From Flavobacteriaceae bacterium TMED81 (GTDB taxonomy: Bacteria; Bacteroidota; Bacteroidia; Flavobacteriales; Flavobacteriaceae), in contig NHEI02000015.1 in assembly GCA_002171575.2 (NCBI GenBank), positions 8,316-22,971 of the forward strand: a stretch of DNA of 14,656 nucleotides. The letters run 5' to 3'. Made by a program: the position numbers and the translations under genes. This document shows positions 6,965 through 14,447 of this stretch, in pieces (position 1 is the stretch's first letter; every line of letters begins with the position of its first letter). The notes under the pieces are model-generated. The model was not told where the DNA came from, searched no databases, and worked only from the letters and a program-made list of their open reading frames with translations.

Positions 6965-7748
6965 TTTCAATTCTTTGCCTGATTATACTATATTTTTTCA
7001 GTATTTTTTCAAACACTTTACGGTTCAAATCCGTACCTCTTTTGAAGTTAGTGGTTTTTAATGATAATTTTTTTGGCTTATTTAATCCTCGAGGTTTGTT
7101 GTGTTTTCCAAAAGGAAAAGGAACAATATACGTACCATTTGCTACCGCTGCAGCCCAAAACCATATATCGTCTGTTGTTGGTGCAATTTCTGTAAATAAA
7201 TCGTAATCCATCATTTCCTGATTCAACGAATTTGGAGGATACAAAACACCTCCAACACCTGTTTGTATATTTTTAAAACTAAAATTTAGCCTATTTGTAA
7301 AAAAATGGTACCAACGATATTTTTTCCATTGACGATAGGGCGCATTCAGTTTTATCTTTTTGGCTCTATTGGCAATAATTACATATGGAATTTGTTTATG
7401 TAGGCAAAGCAAATCTCGCAACATATTTTTATGATAACTCACATCATCATCGACAGTTACGATTATTTCGTCTGGAAAATCTTTCAGTGCTGGAATCAAT
7501 TTTCGATATGAGCGAATATCTTCATTGTAATTCCTAATTTCAAACAACGGATTGTTGTTAGCCAAAGCCTTAAGCTCTAAGGGAATTTTATTGTCTTTGA
7601 ATTGTGAAAATGTAAGATATAGAACCACTTTATCGGGCAAAGTATTACCTGCTAAAATAGACTTAATTGCATCAGTAGCATAGGGTATTGCAGCTGGAAA
7701 AGAAGTTAAGGATACAATTACTTTTTTTTGCTTTAACATATTTTTCAT
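6954..7748 (-). CDS. GT-A-like glycosyltransferase paired with Stealth (copy 2)
   Basis: Paralog of the gene at 5064; by eye about half of the aligned residues are identical over the whole length. The 264 residues share the order KKVIVSLTSFP (8-18), LPDKVVLYLT (37-46), IRSYRKLIPAL (78-88), TVDDDV (98-103), TGVGGVLYPP (163-172) and DDIWFWAAAVA (193-203). The N-terminus is either the ATG at 7748 or an ATG three codons later. It is the first gene of the - strand pair, whereas its paralog is second in the + strand pair. No convincing promoter was found in the 200 bases upstream. Function as a sugar transferase is inferred from the D-x-D and the Stealth neighbour. Confidence 0.82.
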   Translation of the reverse strand: MKNMLKQKKVIVSLTSFPAAIPYATDAIKSILAGNTLPDKVVLYLTFSQFKDNKIPLELKALANNNPLFEIRNYNEDIRSYRKLIPALKDFPDEIIVTVDDDVSYHKNMLRDLLCLHKQIPYVIIANRAKKIKLNAPYRQWKKYRWYHFFTNRLNFSFKNIQTGVGGVLYPPNSLNQEMMDYDLFTEIAPTTDDIWFWAAAVANGTYIVPFPFGKHNKPRGLNKPKKLSLKTTNFKRGTDLNRKVFEKILKKYSIIRQRIENEK

Positions 7749-7949
7749 TAGCCCTTTTGTTGGGAAATTCCTTTTATAAAGAGGACACTCTCTTTTTAAT
7801 GCACATACACAACACTTTCGTTGTCATTCAAAATCGTTTATGTAAACTTTAAAAGTTATTTTAATATTGTAAAAGTATGGTATTTTCTTAGGGTTATAAA
7901 AGGGTGTTTAAACCTTTTTGAATTGAAGCTGTTTACTTACATTCGTATC

Positions 7950-9833
7950 ATGATGTCCAAAATCAAATTATCGAATTACCAACGATATATTCAATTCCTA
8001 CAACTGGAGAGCCAACTTTTTTTTTCCGATTACCAAGAACTTCACAATTGGAGTGTAACACATCAAGCTGCGTTTTGGGAATCGATTTGCCGATTTTTTT
8101 CCATTTCTTTTGACAAGCCCTTTTCATCGGAGTTGAATCTTTCTGAAAACCCTTGGGAAACCACTTGGTTTACGGGGGCAGAGATCAGCTATGCAAAGCA
8201 TATTTTTTTTCAATTTTCAAATGATCGACCAGCTCTAATTTATCAAAGCGAAACAGATCCATTGACTGAAATCAGTTGGCAAGCTCTGCAAAACAAAACA
8301 GTTCATATCCAGCAACAGCTTCTTGCATTGGGTGTTCAAAAAGGAGATTGTGTAGTGGCCTACTGTGTAAATACACCTGAAACGATTGCTGCCTTTTTGG
8401 CTGTCAATGGTCTGGGAGCAGTTTGGTCATCTTGTTCAACCGATTTCGGATTCGATGCCGTTCTTGATCGTTTTTCACAATTACAGCCCAAAGTCCTTTT
8501 TGTGCATTCGCGCTATACCTACAAAGGCAAACAATTTGATATCAGCCAAAGCGTTGCTGCCCTGCAAGAGGGTCTGGAAAACTGTGGATTTATAGACCTC
8601 TGTGAATCCAATTCTTTTGACGACGCCGATGCAAATGACAACCAACTTCAACTGACTCCAGTGTCGTTTTCTGATCCGATTTGGGTCTTGTTTTCCTCAG
8701 GCACGACAGGAAAACCAAAAGCGATTGTACATGGTACAGGTGCCATGATTTTAGAGCACCAAAAGGCACTCGCGATTCATCAAGACGTTTGCGAAGGGGA
8801 TCGATATTTTTGGAATTCCACCACAGGATGGATGATGTGGAATTATGCCTTATCGAGTTTGTTGTGTGGTGCCACGCTATGCTTGTACAATGGCGCACCA
8901 AATCACCCAAAGGAATCCACACTATGGGATTTTGCCCGTCAAGCAAGGATCAATCATTTTGGTCATGGTGCTGTTTATTTTCAGTACCATGCAGATCAAG
9001 GTTTTTCGGGGATTGAAACACTCGATTTTCAACATCTCAAAACGATTGGTTCAACGGGCTCTCCAATGTCAGCCGATACTTGCCGATCATTACAACATCG
9101 CTTTCCCAACGCGCAGGTGATTTCCTTAAGTGGCGGAACAGACGTTTGTACCGCTTTTGTTGGCGGTCAGCCCGAAATGAAGGTCATTCCTGGAGAAATC
9201 CAATGTAAAATGCTCGGCGCTCCAGTCGAAGTGTGGAACACGTTTGGCGATAAAATTATCAATCAAGCGGGCGAATTGGTACTGTCAAAACCATTCTTAT
9301 CCATGCCGATTGGTTTGTGGGGTGATCAGGACAATCGTTTGATGCAAGCGAGCTACTATGGGATGTATCCACAAGTTTGGAATCACGGCGATTGGGCGAC
9401 CGAAAACGATACGGGAAGTTTTATCATTCATGGACGCTCTGATGCCACCCTTAACCGACAGGGTGTTCGTATTGGAACGGCAGAGATCTATAATTCGCTA
9501 AATACGTGCGAAAATCTAAACGATAGTTTGGTCATTCATCTCACCAATGACAAACAGGACTCTTTGCTTTTGTTTGTTGTGGCACAGGCAGAAGTCGATG
9601 AAAAAGAAATCAGGGCTCAGCTCAGGGAGCAATGCTCTCCGCGACACGTGCCTGACCATATCATTTGTGTTCCAGATATCCCATATACCTTAAGTGGGAA
9701 AAAAGTTGAAATTCCCATCAAGCGATTATTGATGGGCGCATCAATTGACAATGTCTTGCGTTTGGATTCTTTGCGAAATCCCGATTCGATAAAGTGGTTT
9801 GTTGACTATGCGAAAAGCAAGCCTTTTACCTAA
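7950..9833 (+). CDS. Acetoacetyl-CoA synthetase
   Basis: Activates acetoacetate to acetoacetyl-CoA with ATP and CoA through an acyl-adenylate (ANL superfamily). From the ATG at 7950 it is 627 residues. The N-terminal WSVTHQAAFWESI segment (34-46) is typical of acetoacetyl/acetyl-CoA synthetases. The phosphate-binding loop is SSGTTGKPK (249-257), followed by TTGWMMWNYALSSLLCGATL (291-310), SGGTD (394-398), HGDW (479-482) and GRSDATLNRQGVRIGTAEIY (495-514). TLSGKK (580-585) carries the catalytic lysine for adenylation. An open frame continues back to a TTG at 7821, but that part lacks family features; ATG 7953 is an equally good start. The usual N-terminal W-x-P element is not visible, making the protein slightly short. 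Its end overlaps the convergent pckA end by 8 bases. Confidence 0.93.
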   Translation: MMSKIKLSNYQRYIQFLQLESQLFFSDYQELHNWSVTHQAAFWESICRFFSISFDKPFSSELNLSENPWETTWFTGAEISYAKHIFFQFSNDRPALIYQSETDPLTEISWQALQNKTVHIQQQLLALGVQKGDCVVAYCVNTPETIAAFLAVNGLGAVWSSCSTDFGFDAVLDRFSQLQPKVLFVHSRYTYKGKQFDISQSVAALQEGLENCGFIDLCESNSFDDADANDNQLQLTPVSFSDPIWVLFSSGTTGKPKAIVHGTGAMILEHQKALAIHQDVCEGDRYFWNSTTGWMMWNYALSSLLCGATLCLYNGAPNHPKESTLWDFARQARINHFGHGAVYFQYHADQGFSGIETLDFQHLKTIGSTGSPMSADTCRSLQHRFPNAQVISLSGGTDVCTAFVGGQPEMKVIPGEIQCKMLGAPVEVWNTFGDKIINQAGELVLSKPFLSMPIGLWGDQDNRLMQASYYGMYPQVWNHGDWATENDTGSFIIHGRSDATLNRQGVRIGTAEIYNSLNTCENLNDSLVIHLTNDKQDSLLLFVVAQAEVDEKEIRAQLREQCSPRHVPDHIICVPDIPYTLSGKKVEIPIKRLLMGASIDNVLRLDSLRNPDSIKWFVDYAKSKPFT

Positions 9834-11436
9834 AGTGGGGAGCACCACTCAAAATCTCTTTTGACACCTTGTCTTCAAATTGCTTAAAATTATTGTGAAA
9901 TGCCCTTGCGAGTTTATGCGCTTGCTTGTAAAACGCTTCATCGTCATTCCAAGTCTGCCGAGGACTTAAAATCGAATCAGGGACTCCAGGGCATATTCTG
10001 GGTTGAGCAATGCCAAACACAGAGTGAATATGATAGTCTGTATAGCTGTAGTTTGGATTGAGAAGACCTGTCCGAGCAGCCTCAATCATCGCGCGAGTTT
10101 GTTGCAAAAGAATGCGATGCCCAACGCCATATGGACCACCAGTCCATCCCGTATTGATAAGCCAAACAGAAATCTCATTTTCTTCAATTTTCTTTGCCAA
10201 AAGACTCGCATAAGTGCCAGGGTGAAGGGGCATAAATGGCGCTCCAAAGCAAGCGGAAAAAGAGGGTTGTGGTTTTTGAATTCCCTCTTCTGTTCCTCCA
10301 ATTTTAGCGGTGTACCCAGAGATAAAATGATAGGCGGCCTGATCGGGATTTAGCATGGTAATCGGAGGAAGTACACCAAAGGCATCAGCCGTTAAGAAGA
10401 AGATATGCTTGGTTTGCTCTCCGATAGATGGCGTTGCGGTATTGCGAATATTATGCAAGGGATAACTAACTCGTGTGTTTTGTGTGATGGTTGTATTGTG
10501 ATAATCAACATGCCCGTCTTCATCTATGATGACATTTTCAAGCAAAGCACCTTTTTTGATCGCATCAAAAATATCGGGCTCTTTTTGCCTTGATAAATCG
10601 ATGACCTTGGCATAGCAACCACCTTCAAAATTAAAAACCTTATTGTCTGGAGTCCAGCCGTGCTAATCATCTCCGATCAATCGCCGCTTTGCATCTGCGG
10701 ATAGCGTTGTTTTTCCGGTTCCAGAAAGCCCAAAAAATAAAGCAGTATTTCCACCATCGTCCACATTGGCAGAGCAGTGCATGGGCAATACATTTTCTGT
10801 TGTGGGCAAGCTGTAATTCAGTACTGAAAAAATAGACTTTTTGATTTCTCCAGTATATCCACTACCACCAATAAGGATGACTTTTTTGGAAAAATTGACA
10901 ATGGTAAAGTTAGACTGTCTTGTGTGGTCAATTTTTGGATCGGCCTGAAAACATGGAATGTTGAGTACGAGCCAGTCGTGCTGAAAGTTTTTCAACTCCT
11001 TCTCGTCAGGTTGAATAAACATATTGTAGACAAAAAGATTGGCCCAAGGGGTCTCATTAAAGATTCGTATACCAATGCGGTATCGTTTATCAGCTCCTGC
11101 AAACACGTCCCTTGCATACAGGGTTTTGCTTGTCAGAGTTGCCAACACTTTTTTATAAAGAGAATCAAAGTCTTGGGATGAGAATGGAATATTGATGTCT
11201 CCCCACCAAACCCGTTCAGAGGTTATGTTGTCTTTGACGAGACACCGATCTTTTGGAGAACGACCTGTAAATTTTCCTGTTTGTACAACGAGGGCACCCG
11301 TATCACTGATTGTCCCTTGTTTCTTTTTGATTGTTTTTTTGGTGAGTTCATCAGCACCAAGTTGATAATAAGCTGATATGATTTGGTCATGGTTTGGCCA
11401 AATCTGTAAGTTTTGGGGAATTGACATAAATATCAT
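9826..11436 (-). pseudogene. pckA: PEP carboxykinase (ATP) gene interrupted by an in-frame TAG
   Basis: ATP-dependent phosphoenolpyruvate carboxykinase converts oxaloacetate and ATP to PEP, CO2 and ADP, the entry step of gluconeogenesis. The frame encodes 257 residues, a TAG at 10663-10665 (codon 258), then 278 more residues in the same frame. The total of 536 codons compares with about 540 in the E. coli enzyme. Before the stop: TGRSPKDR (57-64), IGGSGYTGEIKKSIF (189-203), MHCSAN (219-224), P-loop GLSGTGKTTLS (236-246) and RRLIGDD (251-257). After it: HGW, FNFEGGCYAKVIDLS, TRVSYP, LTADAFGVLPP and FSACFGAPF, all intact. The family has Glu at codon 258 (GDDEHGW), so one G-to-T change in GAG explains the TAG. 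It may be a real nonsense mutation or a sequencing error. The start is ATG 11436 or 11427. Confidence 0.9.
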
Positions 11437-11462
11437 TTTAGTCTAACATAGCAAGACAGTAG

Positions 11463-11474
11463 TTGATATATCAA
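11463..11474. promoter_or_regulatory. Palindrome at the pckA transcription start
   Basis: TTGATATATCAA is a perfect 12-base palindrome. It overlaps the downstream edge of the pckA -7 element and the predicted start region. It resembles an FNR half-site pair but has a 2-base rather than 4-base centre, so an FNR site is not claimed. Confidence 0.35.
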
Positions 11475-11505
11475 ATGTAACAAAAACCTTGGGTTTTGTT
11501 ACAAA
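11472..11505 (-). promoter_or_regulatory. pckA promoter
   Basis: On the - strand TTTG (11505-11502), a 22-base spacer and TACATTTG (11479-11472) fit the Bacteroidota promoter consensus. Transcription would begin near 11466-11468, leaving a leader of about 30-40 bases. Confidence 0.65.
11476..11503. promoter_or_regulatory. 28-base palindrome over the pckA promoter
   Basis: TGTAACAAAA (11476-11485) and TTTTGTTACA (11494-11503) are perfect inverted repeats. The 8-base centre, ACCTTGGG, is itself nearly palindromic. The element fills the space between the -33 and -7 boxes, where a bound repressor would block RNA polymerase. It also starts only about 21 bases after the stop of the upstream gene, so it might double as a hairpin terminator, although the following T-run is poor. 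Confidence 0.5.
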
Positions 11506-11524
11506 AACAATAAGTGGAATTGAT

Positions 11525-12301
11525 TTACGAGCTAAATAGTGCTTGTATTTTTTCTTGCTCTTCTTGGGCAAGCTCTGCATCGACGAGGATACGCCCGCTA
11601 TGCTCATCGGTAATGATTTTTTTCCGAGAAGCGATTTCTAGCTGCACCTGTGGTGGAATGGTAAAGAAAGAACCCGCTGAAGCACCGCGCTCAATGGGAA
11701 CTACGGCCAGACCGTTTCGTACGGAAGATCGTATTCTTTTGTAGGCAGCAACCAAACGCTCTTCTACTTTCTTTTCAAATTCTGCTGATTTTTTGAGAAG
11801 CAAGTCCTCTTCTTTTTGCGTTTCTGCTAAGATGGCGTCGAGTTCTTCTTTTTTGTGTTTGAGGTGGTTTTCTCTTTCTCCGAGTTTCTCCTCGGCTTGT
11901 GCCAACTCTTCTTTCTTTTTTTCGATCAATTCTTTGAGTTGATTAATCTGCTTATCGGCAAGTTGAATCTCAAGCTCCTGATACTCAATTTCTTTATTTA
12001 AAGACTCATAAGCACGATTGTTGCGAACATTCTCTTGTTGCTCTCCGTATTTTTTGATCAGCCCTTTTGAAGTTTCAATGGCATTTTTTTTTACCTTGAT
12101 CTCATCATCATAGGCCTTTATTTCTGTATTGGTGTTTTCAACACGTTTGGTTAATCCTGCGACATCGTCTTCTAAATCCTCTACTTCTAGAGGGAGTTCA
12201 CCACGAACACTTCGAATCTTGTCAATTTGTGCGTCGATAAGTTGTAAATCATATAGCGCCCGCAGACGCTCTTCTACAGAAATCTCAGTTTTTTTTGCCA
12301 T
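11525..12301 (-). CDS. Coiled-coil protein of the C4 zinc-ribbon (DUF164/CT398-like) family, cysteines lost
   Basis: Cytoplasmic protein of 258 residues with no established enzymatic role. Residues about 35-185 are rich in Glu and Lys with heptad spacing and should form a long helical hairpin or coiled coil. VRNNRAYESLNKEIE (92-106) is the family signature. The C-terminal domain (207-241) aligns with the usual zinc ribbon, including FFTIPPQVQLEI and SGRILVD. The four metal-binding cysteines are replaced by Ser208, Ser211, Asp232 and Ser235. I recall the same replacement in other flavobacterial members, so it is probably a lineage feature rather than damage. The gene starts 2 bases after the Nif3-family gene ends, so the two form an operon. 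Confidence 0.88.
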   Translation of the reverse strand: MAKKTEISVEERLRALYDLQLIDAQIDKIRSVRGELPLEVEDLEDDVAGLTKRVENTNTEIKAYDDEIKVKKNAIETSKGLIKKYGEQQENVRNNRAYESLNKEIEYQELEIQLADKQINQLKELIEKKKEELAQAEEKLGERENHLKHKKEELDAILAETQKEEDLLLKKSAEFEKKVEERLVAAYKRIRSSVRNGLAVVPIERGASAGSFFTIPPQVQLEIASRKKIITDEHSGRILVDAELAQEEQEKIQALFSS

Positions 12302-12303
12302 GC

Positions 12304-13398
12304 TTACAGATATTTTATTGGATTCGTATCTACTTCCGATAAAAGAATGGCAAAATTAGGTAATTTTTCTGTAAGATGGTTAAGGATTAACTTTTTTGTG
12401 TGCTGCTCTGTTTCGTAATGTCCAGCGTCCACAAGTAAGAAGCTTTGATTTCCTTCATAAAAATCGTGATATTTCAGATCTGCAGTGATATAGGCATCTG
12501 CTTTTTTACTTTTCGCAGCTTGAATCGCAAAGCTCCCAGACCCCCCAAGGACAGCCACGCGCGCTATGTCGTTTGTCCCCAAATGACTATGGCGTAGGCT
12601 AGGGGTTCCGAGGGTTTTTTTGACAAAATCCAAAAAAGCATTTGGCTTCATACTTTTCGGTAAGTTCCCGATCATTCCCATTCCCAAATTTTGATTGGGA
12701 TTCGCTAAGGAAGTGCTTTCGTAAGCAACTTCCTCATAAGGATGGCTCGACAGCAGTGCCTCGATGATTTGGGACGTTAGATGTTTTTGAAATACCATTT
12801 GGATTTGTAGCTCGTCTTCGAGATGCCGTTCCCCTTTTTTACCGACATAAGGCGTACTGTTTTGAGATGGACGAAAACTCCCTTCTCCACCCGAAGAAAA
12901 ACTACATTCATCGTAATTACCCAGCTTTCCAGCACCAGCAGCAAACAGGGCATTTCGAACATGCTCTGCTTGTGCTTTGGGAACATAAAAATTCAATTTC
13001 TTTAGCGTATCCTCTTTTGGCAAAAGCACGGCGGTGTTGGTGAGTCCCAATGATTGGCTCAAGCCAAAGCTAACGCCATACGCCTGATTGTCCAAAGCGG
13101 TGTGAATGGCGTAGATGGCCACATCGTTTTTGATTGCTTTTCGAACAGCTCTCACCACGTGAGAGTTTCCCGTAAACCTTTTGAGTCCTTTAAACAAAAT
13201 CGGATGAAAACAAACAATGAGATTACAATCTTTATCAATGGCTTCATCAACCACTTCTTCCAAACAATCATGGGTGACGAGTATCCCGCTGGCCTCATCA
13301 TTTGGATTTCCAACAAGCAATCCCACATTGTCAAAACCCTCTGCATAGTGTAGGGGTGCCCATGCTTCAAGAATCTGTGTAATCTGATGAATCTTCAT
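12304..13398 (-). CDS. Nif3-like dinuclear metal-centre protein
   Basis: Member of the Nif3/YbgI/YqfO family, often annotated 'GTP cyclohydrolase 1 type 2 homolog'; the physiological role is not settled. At 364 residues it has the long form, with a central insert (about 130-230, including SFSSGGEGSFRP at 166-177 and SSHPYEEVAYE at 217-227) that folds like PII/CutA in related proteins. Likely metal ligands are His65 in CFHPILFKG, Asp103 in HTALDNQ, His327 and Glu331 in GHYETE. The first His of the usual HHP motif is Phe64 here. GGSGSF (285-290) and ITADLKYHDF (304-313) are further family motifs. It is transcribed divergently from lpxK across a 35-base gap and leads the operon with the coiled-coil gene. 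Confidence 0.93.
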   Translation of the reverse strand: MKIHQITQILEAWAPLHYAEGFDNVGLLVGNPNDEASGILVTHDCLEEVVDEAIDKDCNLIVCFHPILFKGLKRFTGNSHVVRAVRKAIKNDVAIYAIHTALDNQAYGVSFGLSQSLGLTNTAVLLPKEDTLKKLNFYVPKAQAEHVRNALFAAGAGKLGNYDECSFSSGGEGSFRPSQNSTPYVGKKGERHLEDELQIQMVFQKHLTSQIIEALLSSHPYEEVAYESTSLANPNQNLGMGMIGNLPKSMKPNAFLDFVKKTLGTPSLRHSHLGTNDIARVAVLGGSGSFAIQAAKSKKADAYITADLKYHDFYEGNQSFLLVDAGHYETEQHTKKLILNHLTEKLPNFAILLSEVDTNPIKYL

Positions 13399-13406
13399 AT
13401 CGAACC

Positions 13407-13414
13407 CAAATATA
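13407..13414 (-). promoter_or_regulatory. -7 element for the nif3-family operon
   Basis: Read on the - strand this is TATATTTG, an exact -7 match, only 8 bases before the ATG at 13398, so the leader would be very short. No clear -33 TTTG is present at the expected distance inside lpxK. Confidence 0.4.
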
Positions 13415-13421
13415 AATGTTA

Positions 13422-13429
13422 TAATTTTG
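13422..13429 (+). promoter_or_regulatory. -7 element for lpxK
   Basis: TAATTTTG fits TAnnTTTG and ends 4 bases before the lpxK ATG. Used as a promoter it would give a leaderless or nearly leaderless transcript. No -33 TTTG is seen, so support is limited. Confidence 0.3.
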
Positions 13430-13433
13430 TTTT

Positions 13434-14447
13434 ATGAATCTTCTGAGGAAGTCTTTGTTTCCGCTCAGTTTACTGTATGACGTTGTGACACGTGTTCGCA
13501 ATGTAGCTTTTGATAAGCAATGGTTACGTCAGAGTCAGTTTGATGTTCCAACTATCGTAGTTGGGAATCTCATCACGGGGGGTAGCGGTAAAACGCCGAT
13601 GATTGCGTATTTGCTCCATCATTTTTCAGATCGTTTTTCATTGGCTGTATTAAGTCGTGGATACAAACGCAAATCATCTGGGTTTTTGATTGCGGATGCG
13701 ACCTCGTCAATCGAAAGTTTGGGTGATGAACCCTTTTTGTTGTTTCAAAAGTTTCCGAAGGTTCAATTTGCGGTTTGCAAAAACCGCCCAGAAGGTATCC
13801 GAGGTTTACTGCAAAAGTCACCTCAATTGGATGCCATTTTTCTAGATGATGGCATTCAACATCGACAACTTAAACCGTCTTTTCAAATCCTTTTAACGCC
13901 CTTTGAAACGCCTTGGTTTCGGGATTGTGTTTTACCCGCTGGAAATTTGCGAGAATCCGCTCGTGGTAAAAAACGTGCCGATCTCGTGGTGGTGACCAAA
14001 TGCCCAGAATCACTCTCCAAAAAAGAGCGAGAAGATTACACCAATCAGTTGGCGTTGGATCCCGATCAAAAACTCTTTTTCACGAGCATTCAATATGATG
14101 CGAATGTATATGGTGCTTCCCAAATGGAACTTAAATCTTTTGTTCAAAATCCATTCGTATTGGTCACTGGAATTGCCAATGCCAAACCATTAACAAGCCA
14201 TCTCGATCAACTTGGCGCAAAGTATAAGCATCTGGAGTTTGGCGATCACCATTCCTTTTCAGCTTCGGATTGTCAAAACATATTGTCTTTGGGACTGCCA
14301 GTCCTTACCACTGAAAAGGACTATGTTCGTTTGAACCCTTATTTAAAAGAAGTACATTACTTGCCCATATCAGTCCGTTTTTTGGCAGATGAAGACCAAT
14401 TCAAGGATATCATTTCAAATCATTCGATAAGACAAAAGAATGTTTAG
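13434..14447 (+). CDS. lpxK: Tetraacyldisaccharide 4'-kinase
   Basis: Inner-membrane-associated kinase that phosphorylates the 4' position of the lipid A disaccharide using ATP, the sixth step of the Raetz pathway. At 337 residues it has the usual length. An N-terminal hydrophobic/amphipathic segment (about 1-22) should anchor it to the membrane. The P-loop is GNLITGGSGKTP (44-55). SRGYKRKSSG (74-83), GDEP (97-100), the catalytic-region LDDGIQHRQL (137-146) and LPAGNLRES (167-175) follow in family order, and TTEKDYVRL lies towards the C-terminus. ATG 13434 starts directly at the family N-terminus. The stop overlaps the convergent lipA stop by 4 bases. Its presence implies a Gram-negative outer membrane with lipid A. 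Confidence 0.95.
   Translation: MNLLRKSLFPLSLLYDVVTRVRNVAFDKQWLRQSQFDVPTIVVGNLITGGSGKTPMIAYLLHHFSDRFSLAVLSRGYKRKSSGFLIADATSSIESLGDEPFLLFQKFPKVQFAVCKNRPEGIRGLLQKSPQLDAIFLDDGIQHRQLKPSFQILLTPFETPWFRDCVLPAGNLRESARGKKRADLVVVTKCPESLSKKEREDYTNQLALDPDQKLFFTSIQYDANVYGASQMELKSFVQNPFVLVTGIANAKPLTSHLDQLGAKYKHLEFGDHHSFSASDCQNILSLGLPVLTTEKDYVRLNPYLKEVHYLPISVRFLADEDQFKDIISNHSIRQKNV

Noticed and set aside
7749..7949. A right-hand att copy of the tRNA-Val 3' end
   Set aside because: No stretch resembling AATCCCTTCGCGCC is present between the glycan genes and the acetoacetyl-CoA synthetase gene, so integration at the tRNA lacks its second end. No integrase gene is present either.
7821..7949. N-terminal extension of acetoacetyl-CoA synthetase from a TTG at 7821
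   Set aside because: The added 43 residues are AT-driven sequence without family motifs; two adjacent ATGs at 7950/7953 give the expected start.
10663..10665. Genome-wide TAG reassignment or a selenocysteine/pyrrolysine-type codon
   Set aside because: At least three genes in the window end normally at TAG, no recoding element is recognisable, and pyrrolysine or selenocysteine at a conserved Glu position makes no chemical sense here.
9826..11436. Reading pckA as two genes, with a restart in the second half
   Set aside because: The only early start codon after the TAG is a TTG inside the conserved LLENV motif. The P-loop would be in a different polypeptide from the rest of the active site. 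One interrupted gene is the simpler reading.
11463..11474. FNR/CRP-type site at the pckA start
   Set aside because: TTGATATATCAA has a 2-base centre rather than the 4-base centre of TTGAT-N4-ATCAA, so only a generic palindrome is claimed.
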